DNA from: Legionella lytica
GTDB taxonomy: Bacteria; Pseudomonadota; Gammaproteobacteria; Legionellales; Legionellaceae
DNA length: 64,000 nucleotides
Direction of reading: 5' to 3'
NCBI RefSeq assembly: GCF_023921225.1
Contig: NZ_CP071527.1
Span: 1,516,501-1,580,500 of the forward strand
A program made the position numbers and the translations under genes. Each line of letters begins with the position of its first letter. Within the stretch, counting starts at the first letter, position 1. This document shows, piece after piece, positions 17,583 through 27,220 of the stretch. Below the pieces are notes generated by a model, which was not told the DNA's origin, searched no databases, and saw nothing but the letters and a program-made list of their open reading frames with translations.

Positions 17583-20168
17583 ATGAAAAGTTCTGAAATT
17601 AGACAAGCATTCACTGATTTTTTTGCACAACGAGGCCATCAGCCGGTAGAGTCTAGCTCATTGATTCCCGCTAATGATCCTACTTTATTGTTTACCAATG
17701 CCGGTATGGTGCAATTTAAGGATTTATTTTTAGGGCTTGAATCTCGTTCTTACCAACGAGCGGTCACTGCACAACGTTGTGTTCGTGCCGGAGGCAAACA
17801 TAATGATTTAGAAAATGTTGGCTATACCGCACGTCATCATACCTTTTTTGAAATGCTGGGTAATTTCAGCTTTGGCGATTATTTTAAGCGTGAAGCCATT
17901 AAGTTTGCTTGGGAATTTTTGACCGAAGTTTTACGTTTGCCTGAAGAGCGCTTATGGGTCACTGTATATAAAGATGACCAAGAAGCCGAAGACATTTGGC
18001 TTAAAGAAATGAACGTTTCTGCAGAGCGTTTTTCACGTTGTGGGGAAAAAGATAATTTCTGGTCTATGGGAGATACTGGTCCTTGTGGTCCATGTACGGA
18101 AATTTTCTACGATCATGGTGCAGACATTGCCGGAGGCCCTCCAGGAAGCCCTGATGAAGATGGCGATCGCTATATCGAGATTTGGAACTTGGTATTCATG
18201 CAATTTAACCGCGATAAAGACGGTAACTTGCACCCACTACCCAAACCCTCTGTTGATACCGGTATGGGATTAGAGCGTCTTGCTGCAGTGGTACAAGGCG
18301 TGCACAGCAACTACGAAATTGATTCATTCCAATATCTAATTAAATCTATTGCTAAGTTGGGTACTATTTCTGATCTGAACCATACTTCTTTAAAAGTTAT
18401 TGCTGATCACATCCGTTCCTGTGCGTTTTTAATTGCTGATGGCATTATCCCTGGCAATGAAGGGCGTGGTTATGTATTAAGAAGAATTATTCGCCGTGCC
18501 GTACGTCATGGGAATAAATTAGGTTTACCAACCCCATTCTTCTCTAAATTAGTACAGCCTTTAATTGATGTTATGGGAGATGCTTATCCTGAACTAGTTA
18601 GCGCTAAAGCACATGTAGAAAAAATCTTAGCTCAAGAAGAAAATCAGTTTGCGCGTACTTTGGATCAAGGATTGCGTTTATTACAAGAGCAAATGCATTC
18701 TCTAGGTGGTCAAGAAATTACCGGGCAAATCGCATTCAAACTTTATGATACCTACGGTTTTCCAGTTGACTTAACCGCAGATATTGCAAGAGAACAGGGC
18801 TTGTATGTTGATATGGAGGGTTTTAACCAGTTAATGCAACAACAAAGAGAACAGTCTCAAGCTGCCAGCCAGTTCACAACGGATTATCATGCGGTATCTC
18901 AACTTGATCACCAATCAAATTTTCATGGCTATGAAAAAGATAGAATGGAAGGACAAGTTGTTGCTTTATTGCAAGAAGGGACAGAGGTTAAGTCGTTAAG
19001 CGCTGGCATGAAAGGGGCGGTTGTACTCGATCATACTCCTTTTTATGCTGAAAGTGGTGGTCAGGTAGGGGACCGTGGGGTTCTGCTTGCAAACCAATTG
19101 CGCTTCCGTGTTGATGATACGCAAAAGAATGGCCAGGCCATTGTACATTATGGTGAAGTGGTTGAAGGTTCTATTTTTGTGGATCAATTGGTGGATGCAC
19201 AAATTGATGTGCAACGCCGCGAAGCAATCCGTTTAAATCACACTGCTACGCATTTAGTACATGCTGCGTTAAAAACAATTGTGGGCCCGCAGGTGCAACA
19301 AAAGGGCTCTCTAGTTGATGCAGAGCGTGCTCGTTTTGACTTTTCTCATTTTGAAGCAGTAACTGCAGACCAAATACAACAGATTGAAATTTTGGTTAAC
19401 GAGCAGATTCGCGCAAATAATGAAGTGGTGACTCGGGTAATGGACATTGAAACCGCTAAAAAGAGTGGTGCGGTTGCTCTATTTGGCGAGAAATACACAG
19501 ATGATGTACGTGTATTGGCTATGGGGGAGTTTTCCAAAGAGCTTTGCGGTGGAACGCACGCACGACGTACCGGCGATATTGGCTTATTTAAGATTGTTGC
19601 AGAATATGGTATTGCCAGTGGCGTACGTCGTATTGAGCTTGTGACTGGAAGTCATGCTTTAGCTTGGGTTAATCAGCAACAAGATCTATTGGCGGAACTT
19701 GCTTCCTTAGTGAAAACTAATGTAGCTACCTTAGCGGAGAAAGTTTCTCAATTAATTCTTGATGGTAAAGCACTTGAGAAGGAAGTGGCTAAGCTGCAAG
19801 GTGAGAAAGCCCAGAAATCAGGTGCTGATCTTGCTAGTGAAGTTGAAGACATCAATGGAGTGCATTTATTGGTGAAACAACTGGAAGGGGCTGATAGCCA
19901 GGCTCTGCGCGCTACTTTAGATCAATTAAAATCCCGATTGGATTCAGCGGTTATTGTGCTCTTTGTTATTGATAACGATAAAATGAATGTGATTGCTGGA
20001 GTAAGCAAGAATCTTCTAGGCAAAGTGCCTGCAGCTGCAGCCTTAGTGCGCCATCTTTGTGGCAAAGGTGGTGGTCGTGATGACATGGCTCAGGGTGGGG
20101 GCGTTGTTCCTGCTGATTTGGGTGCGAAAATTAATGAAATCAAGGAAATGGTTCGTAATTCGCAATAA
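17583..20168 (+). CDS. alaS: alanine--tRNA ligase
   Basis: AlaRS charges tRNA-Ala and edits mischarged Ser and Gly. It has about 861 residues, with class II catalytic signatures [33 protein letters not shown] and DTGMGLERL, the editing-domain zinc motifs [11 protein letters not shown] and [13 protein letters not shown], and the C-terminal C-Ala domain ending in [14 protein letters not shown]. The frame is open to a TTG at 17577, but ATG 17583 ([14 protein letters not shown]) matches the family start. It follows recX by 78 bases and no independent promoter was recognised. Confidence 0.98.
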   Translation: MKSSEIRQAFTDFFAQRGHQPVESSSLIPANDPTLLFTNAGMVQFKDLFLGLESRSYQRAVTAQRCVRAGGKHNDLENVGYTARHHTFFEMLGNFSFGDYFKREAIKFAWEFLTEVLRLPEERLWVTVYKDDQEAEDIWLKEMNVSAERFSRCGEKDNFWSMGDTGPCGPCTEIFYDHGADIAGGPPGSPDEDGDRYIEIWNLVFMQFNRDKDGNLHPLPKPSVDTGMGLERLAAVVQGVHSNYEIDSFQYLIKSIAKLGTISDLNHTSLKVIADHIRSCAFLIADGIIPGNEGRGYVLRRIIRRAVRHGNKLGLPTPFFSKLVQPLIDVMGDAYPELVSAKAHVEKILAQEENQFARTLDQGLRLLQEQMHSLGGQEITGQIAFKLYDTYGFPVDLTADIAREQGLYVDMEGFNQLMQQQREQSQAASQFTTDYHAVSQLDHQSNFHGYEKDRMEGQVVALLQEGTEVKSLSAGMKGAVVLDHTPFYAESGGQVGDRGVLLANQLRFRVDDTQKNGQAIVHYGEVVEGSIFVDQLVDAQIDVQRREAIRLNHTATHLVHAALKTIVGPQVQQKGSLVDAERARFDFSHFEAVTADQIQQIEILVNEQIRANNEVVTRVMDIETAKKSGAVALFGEKYTDDVRVLAMGEFSKELCGGTHARRTGDIGLFKIVAEYGIASGVRRIELVTGSHALAWVNQQQDLLAELASLVKTNVATLAEKVSQLILDGKALEKEVAKLQGEKAQKSGADLASEVEDINGVHLLVKQLEGADSQALRATLDQLKSRLDSAVIVLFVIDNDKMNVIAGVSKNLLGKVPAAAALVRHLCGKGGGRDDMAQGGGVVPADLGAKINEIKEMVRNSQ

Positions 20169-20175
20169 AATAAAA

Positions 20176-20230
20176 CGTAGCTTGTATTAACGCAGCGTAA
20201 TCCGGGTTATGCTGCTCTAATACGGCTACG
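20176..20230. repeat. REP-like imperfect palindrome after alaS
   Basis: CGTAGCTTGTATTA (20176-20189) and TAATACGGCTACG (20218-20230) are nearly complementary and flank an inner CGCAGCGTAATCCGGG. The TATTA-nCGCAGCG-TAAT core is shared with the elements at 32033-32066 and, in variant form, 56023-56059 and 63633-63667. Confidence 0.75.
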
Positions 20231-20263
20231 TGGTTAAATCAAAACTCGCTATAAGGAGATAAC

Positions 20264-20641
20264 ATGAGTTTTATGAAAGAGTTTAAAGAGTTTGCTGTCA
20301 AAGGTAATGCGGTTGACTTAGCAGTTGCTGTGGTCATTGGCGCTGCATTTGGTAAAATAGTAAGCTCCTTAGTGAGTGGAATCATCATGCCTCTAATTGG
20401 ATTGCTTTTAGGGGGTGTCAATATTGCGGGTAAATCAATCACGGTAGGAGATGCAGTAGTTAAATGGGGTGAGTTTACCCAGACCATTATTGATTTTACT
20501 ATTATCTCATTTTCAATTTTTCTTGCCGTTAAAGGGATGGCGCTTATAAGAAAAGAGGAGAAAAAAGAGGCGCCTTTGACTCGAGAAGAAGAGTTATTAA
20601 CCGAAATTCGTGATCTGTTAAAAGGTAAAATGAAAACCTGA
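20264..20641 (+). CDS. mscL: large-conductance mechanosensitive channel MscL
   Basis: MscL opens under membrane tension to release solutes during hypo-osmotic shock. The 125-residue protein has the N-terminal amphipathic helix [45 protein letters not shown], which includes TM1, then the periplasmic loop, TM2 (about residues 71-90) and a charged C-terminal helix [15 protein letters not shown]. The start has an ideal AAGGAGAT 6 bases upstream. It appears to be monocistronic. Confidence 0.97.
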   Translation: MSFMKEFKEFAVKGNAVDLAVAVVIGAAFGKIVSSLVSGIIMPLIGLLLGGVNIAGKSITVGDAVVKWGEFTQTIIDFTIISFSIFLAVKGMALIRKEEKKEAPLTREEELLTEIRDLLKGKMKT

Positions 20642-20701
20642 TAACCAGCTTGAGGAAAAAATAGAAGAATTCGCTATGTTACATCCAGACTACACTAGAA
20701 G

Positions 20702-20783
20702 TAGCCTGGTTGTTTGCAACTGGGAAGTCATGAGCGTAGTTAATTCCTTACATAAATGGTATGAGGTTGTCTGCAATCAGGCT
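20702..20783. repeat. TAGCCTGRTTG inverted repeat pair
   Basis: TAGCCTGGTTG at 20702-20712, followed by TTTGCAAC, and CAATCAGGCTA near 20773-20783 form inverted arms about 60 bases apart. This is the same short family as at 41380, 46991 and 57186. Confidence 0.65.
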
Positions 20784-20827
20784 AAACGAGAGCAAGCAAA
20801 TTATCCACTGCTCGAAGTGTCTTGTTT

Positions 20828-20858
20828 TTGAACAAAAACTCCGTCTCTATGCTATAAT
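20828..20858 (+). promoter_or_regulatory. extended -10 promoter for small membrane protein
   Basis: A perfect TATAAT (20853-20858) preceded by TGC (extended -10) lies 29 bases before the ATG. The upstream TTGAAC (20828-20833) is 19 bases away, longer than optimal, so the extended -10 probably dominates. Confidence 0.6.
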
Positions 20859-20887
20859 TTTTATACTAGCAATCAAAAAGGACATTT

Positions 20888-21085
20888 ATGAGTGAGCTAC
20901 TAAACCTAATTGCGGTAATTATTGTCTTTGGGGTGGCCTTGTGGCTTATCAATGCGTTTATCCCAATGCCTGGAGCAATTAAAAGCCTTTTAAATATTTT
21001 AGTATTAATTGTTTTAATAATTTATATCTTGCAGTTCTTTGGCATAATTAAAACCATCTTGCCGATGATTCATATCTTAAAATGA
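20888..21085 (+). CDS. small two-helix membrane protein, Thivi_2564-like
   Basis: A 65-residue hydrophobic protein with two membrane segments (about residues 5-25 and 33-53) separated by the conserved turn NAFIPMPGAIKSLLN. This IPMP turn and overall size match the small Thivi_2564-type membrane proteins widespread in gammaproteobacteria, whose function is unknown. An AAAAGGAC ribosome site precedes the ATG and a strong promoter lies just upstream. A GCCCGTA palindrome follows. Confidence 0.75.
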   Translation: MSELLNLIAVIIVFGVALWLINAFIPMPGAIKSLLNILVLIVLIIYILQFFGIIKTILPMIHILK

Positions 21086-21106
21086 CGAAGTTCCATAACT
21101 TTTGTA

Positions 21107-21133
21107 GCCCGTACTGGCGTAGCATATACGGGC
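21107..21133. repeat. palindrome between convergent genes
   Basis: GCCCGTA (21107-21113) and TACGGGC (21127-21133) form a 7-bp stem preceded by TGTA. It sits between the ends of two convergent genes and may terminate both. It belongs to the GTAGCCCGTA...TACGGGC repeat family. Confidence 0.65.
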
Positions 21134-21144
21134 CACTCAACTGA

Positions 21145-24100
21145 TTATAACGTGGGTTTGGCAGATGGCTCAATCAAATGGAACTCCTGAAGAAGTTCAA
21201 CTAATGCTGGTTCATTAATCATATCGAATGCCTGCATATCGACAATGTTATTATTTACTTTTAGAGCAACAAATCGTAGACAGGCGGATTCATTCGGGGT
21301 GAGTACTACAGATGTTAGAAGTGGGCAATAAACTTGTTTTTTTTCCTCTAAATATTGTAATGAGTTAGCTAGAATCCAACTAAAGCAGTGGTATTCTTTA
21401 GGAAGAGTTTTAGGGATTCGTGAACAAGCGGTATCACTTAAGGTTTTTGAGTTACCCGAGAATAAGGGTAATACGTGTAGCTTTACGAAGGCTTCATTGA
21501 TTGCTTCCATGCTGCATTTTGAGAATAGTTTTCTTAGCGCATGATTCATTCGGAATCGATTCGCTTTATCCTGTAGCAAATAGGTATTCATAATATTAGG
21601 CCATTGGCCTTGTAATTCTATTAATGCTTTTTTCACGCTTGTGTCTAAGCTGTAATTAGGATAGCTAATCATTAATTTTGCTAAACGAAACAAACGGATT
21701 GGATCCTGTTTGAGTGTCTCAATCGGAGAGTCGAGTACATCTACAATCTTTTTTTCTGCTCTTTTCGCTAAGGCATTGGAATAGCTAAAGATAGGAAATT
21801 GATTCTGTTCAGTAAACTCCATGTAGAGTGCATTAAGATTAAAGTCCCGCGCGAGGAAATCGCTCTTTAATAGGTCTTGAGGAGTTTGCGTTGATGCTAA
21901 AAATTTTACAGAAAAATCAATAGAGATTTTAGGTGTTAAGGGGCAATATAAAATGGGGTATTTCACACTGCGCTGCTCTGAAGAAATCTTTTTCCTTGTC
22001 AGTGCATCTTGAAGCTCAAACAGGGAGATATTTAAAACTAATAGGTCATAGTCATTGGGTTCTATATCTTCCAGTATATTTCCCGGAGCAGCCCCAGTTA
22101 AATAAAATGCAGCTTTAGGGAATTCTTTTCGTAATTCATCCATGAGTAGCAGCAGTTCTTGAGGTATTTTTGCTCTTGTTAGAGATACAACAGATTGTTC
22201 CACAGTAAAAAATGAATGGGGAGTGAGTTGTGTTTGCTCTAGGGTTTTGAGCGGCGTATTTTCTTCATTTTTTTCGCTAAGTGCCTCGGGTGATTGAGGT
22301 AGAATCACTACGGGAATAGGGGTTGTGACTTTATTATTTTTTTTCTTCAGTGAGGTTTTTGCAGGCGCTTTTACTGGATGAGTTTGCTCCGCTACAGGTT
22401 TTACAACGGGTTGTTTTGGTTTTGATGAAGGAGCAGAAAGCACTGCTTTTTCTTGCTTATTTTTCTTCGTGTTTTGGGAGGTGATTTTAGGCGGTGTCGT
22501 TTTGGGCGGATGAGAGCCAACGGTTTTACTATTCTTAGTCGCAATAGGATTAGGGACTTGGACAACTGATGTGACAGGTACAAGGTCTGGGGCTTTTTCT
22601 TGAACACTCACCGCACTGGTTTTGTGAAGCATAGTCGGTTTTTCGGGTAAGGTTGGAACAACAACTGGGGTGGGGCTTAATGTGCTCGGTAGTTCCTTTT
22701 GTGCTTCGGATAGTTTCTGAATTTGTTGAGCTGAGATGATTTTATTCTTTGGGGGTTGATGTGTGGTTGCTACATCAGATAGTTCTTTGGCCTTATTTTT
22801 TAAAGAAGATGCGAAGAGCTTGCTAATGGTTTTTTGCTGAGCTTCAGATAAATACCTTTTAATAAGGTTATTGTAATAATTCTTACATTCATCTTGGCTT
22901 GTTTTATTTTGTGCTTGCGCAAACTGTTGAACTATTTTTTTTGCTAGCCTCAACAATTGCTCATTAGCGAGGGCTCCCATTTTAAAATCAAGTTTTGATT
23001 TTTTAAATTTCTCGATATAGGGTTCTTCCATTGAATTAAATTTAAGGGTTGGCGCGCTACCTGATAACCATTGTTCGAGCCGACAGCATACACAATATAA
23101 AGCAATTCTGGCGTCGATCATCTCTTTATCTGAATGCGAGACAAACTGGATGACATCATCATGTAGCATGTATGCTTCCGTATATTTTCCTACTGCAAAG
23201 AGTTTTTGCACTAGTAAGCAACTACTATCTTTTGTTTTCTTGTAAAACTCGAGGGTTTTCATAGAGAAAAAGCGAATCACTTGGGATAAACCAACGAGCT
23301 GCTCTTCTTGCTCCAGTTGTTTGATATTATTTAGCGAATCGATAATGAAATACTCTAAAAACAATCGGTCCTCTGGTTTTTTAAGCGATTTTTTGATGGA
23401 TGGGTCTTTTTCTATGTTTTGAAATTCAACGCGAAAAATTTGTTTTAGCTCATTTTGTAAGTCATGAACAAAAGGATGCTTAGTAAATTGAGTGGCAATA
23501 ATACCTTGCTGAATTAGCGCCACTAAAATTTCCAACTTAGTGCTGTGCTCTGTAAATGGAAGTTCAAGATGTGTGAGTTCGCTAAACGGGCTGTTTGGAT
23601 TTTGCAGATAATATTGGGCCGAAATCATGAATTTGAGAACAGGAGATACAGGCTGATCACTGAAGGGTAATTGCTCGCATGATAAGGGTGATGCTGAGTT
23701 AAATACAAAATCGTAAAACCATTCTAGTTGGGCTAATACGGCTGGAGATGAGGTGTTATATTGACGTATTACCCCTAAGGTAGAATCCCAGTCATTTTTA
23801 TTATTACTTAATAAAAGAGTAAGTATTAAACAGTTTAAGGCGTGTTCGTCAGTGCATAAAAATTTCTTAGCGCTGTCTTTCAGTGTGTTAATCTCTTTTA
23901 GAAACTTGCTAATCAATATACTCGTATTTTCTTTAGAGTTAGTCCCTTTTATGTCAGTACCTACTTTAAAATAACGGGCGATTTGTGAAACCCAGATATA
24001 GAGTCGGCGCTCATCATCAAGAGAGCTGTTTTTTTGCAACGAGGCCTCATCAAAATACAAGTCGCCAGCATTGAAGGAATAAATATTGGTATTAGCAAAA

Positions 24101-24177
24101 AAATCATTATTTATTTTTGCCAGCGCAGTACTAACAGCTGAAGATTTAAAGACAGATTGGAAAAAACTAAGAAACAT
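21145..24177 (-). CDS. CCA/poly(A)-polymerase-type nucleotidyltransferase with long N-terminal extension
   Basis: A 1010-residue protein (from ATG 24177; a TTG at 24195 is also in frame). Residues about 690-940 resemble class II tRNA-CCA/poly(A) polymerases: YLTGAAPG in place of the G-G/S motif, catalytic DYD (Asp709, Asp711), a third carboxylate in SIDFSV (Asp754), RDFNLNAL (777-784, the usual RRDFTINA motif) and DPIRLFR (825-831, the usual DP-R-LRA). The catalytic acids therefore look intact. Residues 1-470 are helical and unrecognised, and about 470-660 are a Lys/Pro/Ser/Thr-rich disordered linker. It is not a normal CCA enzyme or PcnB, both of which lack such an extension. The role is unknown; a secreted effector or a specialised RNA-tailing enzyme are possible inferences. 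Confidence 0.75.
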   Translation of the reverse strand: MFLSFFQSVFKSSAVSTALAKINNDFFANTNIYSFNAGDLYFDEASLQKNSSLDDERRLYIWVSQIARYFKVGTDIKGTNSKENTSILISKFLKEINTLKDSAKKFLCTDEHALNCLILTLLLSNNKNDWDSTLGVIRQYNTSSPAVLAQLEWFYDFVFNSASPLSCEQLPFSDQPVSPVLKFMISAQYYLQNPNSPFSELTHLELPFTEHSTKLEILVALIQQGIIATQFTKHPFVHDLQNELKQIFRVEFQNIEKDPSIKKSLKKPEDRLFLEYFIIDSLNNIKQLEQEEQLVGLSQVIRFFSMKTLEFYKKTKDSSCLLVQKLFAVGKYTEAYMLHDDVIQFVSHSDKEMIDARIALYCVCCRLEQWLSGSAPTLKFNSMEEPYIEKFKKSKLDFKMGALANEQLLRLAKKIVQQFAQAQNKTSQDECKNYYNNLIKRYLSEAQQKTISKLFASSLKNKAKELSDVATTHQPPKNKIISAQQIQKLSEAQKELPSTLSPTPVVVPTLPEKPTMLHKTSAVSVQEKAPDLVPVTSVVQVPNPIATKNSKTVGSHPPKTTPPKITSQNTKKNKQEKAVLSAPSSKPKQPVVKPVAEQTHPVKAPAKTSLKKKNNKVTTPIPVVILPQSPEALSEKNEENTPLKTLEQTQLTPHSFFTVEQSVVSLTRAKIPQELLLLMDELRKEFPKAAFYLTGAAPGNILEDIEPNDYDLLVLNISLFELQDALTRKKISSEQRSVKYPILYCPLTPKISIDFSVKFLASTQTPQDLLKSDFLARDFNLNALYMEFTEQNQFPIFSYSNALAKRAEKKIVDVLDSPIETLKQDPIRLFRLAKLMISYPNYSLDTSVKKALIELQGQWPNIMNTYLLQDKANRFRMNHALRKLFSKCSMEAINEAFVKLHVLPLFSGNSKTLSDTACSRIPKTLPKEYHCFSWILANSLQYLEEKKQVYCPLLTSVVLTPNESACLRFVALKVNNNIVDMQAFDMINEPALVELLQEFHLIEPSAKPTL

Positions 24178-24333
24178 AAACCGAATAATAAACAATAAAA
24201 GTTCGCGTAATATACACTATTCATAAAAAATATCCACAGGGGTGGAGGGGGGCGCTTCGTTAAGCAGTTATAGCTAAGTTCAATAAATAATTCTGCTAAG
24301 CTTATTAATAATGTGATTAGGGATGGGGGATAT

Positions 24334-24756
24334 ATGGCTTCAATTTCACATGATAGGGTTATCAATGCAAGTTGTGCAACCGTTTATAAAGCCTTAACTA
24401 CTGTTCAGGGATTGAGCTCATGGTTTACTGTGCAAGTAAAAGGTTCTGGCCAACCTGACACCGATTGGATATTGATGTTTGAGAAGCAACCTTCTTTTGA
24501 CTGGAAAATCGTGTCAATGAAAGATGAGCAGCATGTAGTCTGGAAGTGTATAGAGGGCCCTGGAAATTCTCCAGGAACAGAGGCTGCTTTTCACTTGAAG
24601 GCCACCGCAGATAATCATTGCATGCTTACTATTAGTCATCAAGGCTGGCATAAAGACGATCCTAAGTATGAACGTTGTGTGGAAATTTGGCGAACACTGA
24701 TGCAACATTTACAGCAATATTGTGAAACAGGTGTTGCAGCTCCCGTGTATCACTAA
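24334..24756 (+). CDS. SRPBCC / AHSA1-like domain protein
   Basis: A single-domain protein of about 140 residues with the START-like (SRPBCC, Aha1-type) pattern: SHDRVINASCATVYKALTTVQGLSSWFT at the N-terminus, central strands ending HVVWKCIEG, and a C-terminal helix WRTLMQHLQQYCETG. Such proteins form a helix-grip fold that binds hydrophobic ligands; the ligand here is unknown. ATG 24334 follows GGGGG by four bases and is preferred over the GTG at 24313. It diverges from the nucleotidyltransferase gene and converges on a small membrane protein. Confidence 0.82.
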   Translation: MASISHDRVINASCATVYKALTTVQGLSSWFTVQVKGSGQPDTDWILMFEKQPSFDWKIVSMKDEQHVVWKCIEGPGNSPGTEAAFHLKATADNHCMLTISHQGWHKDDPKYERCVEIWRTLMQHLQQYCETGVAAPVYH

Positions 24757-24770
24757 GGAGTCTCAGGCTA

Positions 24771-25100
24771 TTAGGCTTTATACAGTAATAGGAAAAAACA
24801 AATTTCCATTAGATATAAGCAAAGGACAATGAAAAATCCTACATACTCTTGCTTGGGTGAGTTAGGATTTAACCACCATCCCAATAGGAAATGTACACTT
24901 GGCATCAGTACCCAAGAAATACTGCAAACAATGACTATCGCGCCTAAAAATCGCGCTAGTACAGGATTGAGGAATGCTAAATGAGGAAAAAGATAAAGAT
25001 TTTCTAACATGACTGCAGGAAACAAAATCAATAATATGAGCATGGATTGTTTCCAAACAGGCTCGGCAGTCTGGGGAGAGCGGTTCAAAATTTCATCCAT
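24771..25100 (-). CDS. small membrane protein, ABM-associated membrane domain
   Basis: A 109-residue protein with three hydrophobic segments (about residues 19-38, 48-70 and 86-106). The pattern WKQSMLILLILFPAVML...LARFLGAIVIV...LMPSVHFLLGWWLNP resembles the membrane domain found C-terminal to antibiotic-biosynthesis-monooxygenase domains in many proteobacteria. Here it stands alone, without the monooxygenase part. The function is unknown. It is convergent with the SRPBCC gene, 15 bases apart. Confidence 0.65.
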   Translation of the reverse strand: MDEILNRSPQTAEPVWKQSMLILLILFPAVMLENLYLFPHLAFLNPVLARFLGAIVIVCSISWVLMPSVHFLLGWWLNPNSPKQEYVGFFIVLCLYLMEICFFLLLYKA

Positions 25101-25192
25101 GAAGAATCAATATATGTTATTAAGATAGCATATGTGAATTATATAAGTTAGTCTCGGACTTCCCTGTCCTGATATCAAAATAGGAAAAGAAA

Positions 25193-26395
25193 ATGAAAAT
25201 AATTACGACATCAAATGTGTCAATTAAGGCATGGACGGATGGCGTTTTATTTGATGAAGAGGCGCAGAAACAACTTAAAAATTTAGCTACCTTACCTTTT
25301 GTTTACAAGCACTTAGCGGTCATGCCTGATGTTCATGTAGGGAAGGGCTCTACTATTGGTACGGTTATGGCTACGAGAAAAGCAATCATTCCGGCGGCGG
25401 TGGGCGTAGATTTGGGCTGTGGGATGATGGCGGTTCGAACTAATTTAATGGCCAAGGATTTACCTGATAACCTAAGTTTACTGCGAAGTAAAATTGAAGC
25501 GGCAATTCCTGTTGGCAGCAGTCCCAGACAAAAGATAGGCCAGTGGAACACAATTCCAAATTATGTAATGCAGCAATGGAATCGTTCGTTAGCCGCTCCT
25601 TTTGATAAACTCTGTGAAAAATATCCTCGTTTTATCAAAACAAATAATATTAACCATTTAGGTACTTTAGGTGGTGGGAACCATTTTATTGAACTGTGTT
25701 TGGATGAATATCAAGCCGTATGGTGTATGTTGCATAGTGGTTCAAGAGGCATTGGCAATGCCATCGGGACTCATTTTATTGAATTAGCCAAAGAAGATAT
25801 GCAGCGGCATGCAATTCATTTACCGGACAAAGACTTAGCCTATTTTTCCGAAGGAAGTACTTATTTCCATGATTATTGCCATGCTGTTGAGTGGGCACAG
25901 AATTTTGCAGCAGAAAATCGTCGTATTATGATGAAGTGTTTTATCGATACGGTGAGCAAATATTTAGGACGCGACATTGCTTGTAATGAGTATTCCGTCA
26001 ATTGTCATCATAACTATGTACAACAAGAGCAACATTTTGGCAGGGAGGTTTGGGTTACTCGTAAAGGTGCGGTTTCGGCGCAAAAAGGGCAAATGGGCAT
26101 AATTCCTGGCTCAATGGGAGCGAAGTCATTCATTGTGCGTGGATTAGGCAATCCAGAAAGTTTTCATAGTTGCAGTCATGGTGCTGGGCGCGTGATGTCG
26201 CGCACTAAGGCAAAGCAATTGGTTAATTTGGAAGAGCATAGACGAGCATTGCAGCGTGTAGAATGTAAAAAGGATGCCAGTACTTTGGATGAGACGCCCA
26301 GTGCATATAAAGATATTGATGCTGTAATGGCAGCACAAAATGATTTAGTTGAGATTGTTTATACTTTGAAGCAGGTTTTATGTGTGAAAGGATAG
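25193..26395 (+). CDS. rtcB: RNA-splicing ligase RtcB
   Basis: A 400-residue GTP- and Mn-dependent RNA ligase that joins 2',3'-cyclic phosphate or 3'-phosphate ends to 5'-OH ends. All signature segments are present: VGVDLGCGM (metal-binding Cys near residue 76), GTLGGGNHFIELC, LHSGSRGIGN, VNCHHNYV and SCSHGAGRVMSRTKAK, with the histidine that becomes guanylylated. Its length equals that of E. coli RtcB. No rtcA (RNA cyclase), rtcR regulator or archease gene is adjacent. No strong promoter was recognised, and a palindrome follows the gene. Confidence 0.95.
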   Translation: MKIITTSNVSIKAWTDGVLFDEEAQKQLKNLATLPFVYKHLAVMPDVHVGKGSTIGTVMATRKAIIPAAVGVDLGCGMMAVRTNLMAKDLPDNLSLLRSKIEAAIPVGSSPRQKIGQWNTIPNYVMQQWNRSLAAPFDKLCEKYPRFIKTNNINHLGTLGGGNHFIELCLDEYQAVWCMLHSGSRGIGNAIGTHFIELAKEDMQRHAIHLPDKDLAYFSEGSTYFHDYCHAVEWAQNFAAENRRIMMKCFIDTVSKYLGRDIACNEYSVNCHHNYVQQEQHFGREVWVTRKGAVSAQKGQMGIIPGSMGAKSFIVRGLGNPESFHSCSHGAGRVMSRTKAKQLVNLEEHRRALQRVECKKDASTLDETPSAYKDIDAVMAAQNDLVEIVYTLKQVLCVKG

Positions 26396-26437
26396 TTTGA
26401 AAAACTATTGTAGTTTTATGTTTATTTTACAAGAGGA

Positions 26438-26471
26438 AAAATTCGACGCACCGAGGCACGTCGGAGAATTT
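26438..26471. repeat. palindrome after rtcB
   Basis: AAATTCGACG on the left pairs with CGTC-GGA-GAATTT on the right. It sits between the convergent ends of rtcB and the 26495 gene. The inner CGACGCACCG.GGCA is shared with the element at 15365-15408. Confidence 0.65.
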
Positions 26472-26494
26472 CTGTGTATCTTTGAAAACGGGTT

Positions 26495-27130
26495 CTAAAC
26501 ATAAGCTGAGTGATTTCCAGTCGTAGGTTCAGGCATATAGTTTGGCTGGAACTCACATAGAAAGTTAATTCCCTCTTCAATTTCGCCAATTTGTTGATCT
26601 ACTACGAAACGTCCATCAACATATAAACTATAAGCAGCCAATATAGCGAGCGAAGCAGATAAAACAGCCATTCCCATTGAGAGAAGTAGGGCACTAGCAG
26701 GTCCTGTAAGCACGGCTGCAGTAAATAAAATAGAACTAGCGCCACCTATTCCCATAACGAACGAATTCGACATCATATTCAAGCAACTAAAAGTGACATC
26801 CCAACATACAGAATTTGAAAGTTCATCTTTTAAGCGAAACATAGTATTCTGTAATGGGTGAATATGCTGCGTAAGGTTAAGTTTACCTCCGGCAAGTACA
26901 TGATCAAATGCTTCGGTTATATATTTATTTAACGCTTTAACCGTTTCTTCATTACTTGCAAATGCTTCTAGCTCATGAATACTTGCGGCAACTTTTTCCG
27001 CATGTTTTTTTAGTTTCCATAACTGTTTGTAGTCTTTATTCGCTAGAGCCAATGTTTCTGGTTGGCGAAGTTTTTTGTTAATTTCTGTTTCATATGAAGG
27101 GCTAAAAAAAGCAGGGAAATATAGTTTCAT
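26495..27130 (-). CDS. membrane-hairpin protein, unknown function
   Basis: A 211-residue protein that I do not recognise. Residues 1 to about 115 are charged and helical. Two adjacent hydrophobic segments (about 125-150 and 152-172, rich in Ala, Leu and Ser) form a likely membrane hairpin, and a short C-terminal tail ends in NHSAYV. This layout, cytosolic helices plus a central or C-terminal membrane hairpin, is frequent in Legionella-specific proteins, some of which are Dot/Icm effectors. That is only a suggestion here. The gene is alone between rtcB and the dprE2-like gene. Confidence 0.65.
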   Translation of the reverse strand: MKLYFPAFFSPSYETEINKKLRQPETLALANKDYKQLWKLKKHAEKVAASIHELEAFASNEETVKALNKYITEAFDHVLAGGKLNLTQHIHPLQNTMFRLKDELSNSVCWDVTFSCLNMMSNSFVMGIGGASSILFTAAVLTGPASALLLSMGMAVLSASLAILAAYSLYVDGRFVVDQQIGEIEEGINFLCEFQPNYMPEPTTGNHSAYV

Positions 27131-27220
27131 TGATGCAACTCGCTTAACTGATCATTAAGTGTGCAAATTATACGTGTTTTATATTTTACTGCAAGAAAAA
27201 CATGGCATTTAAAGACAAAA

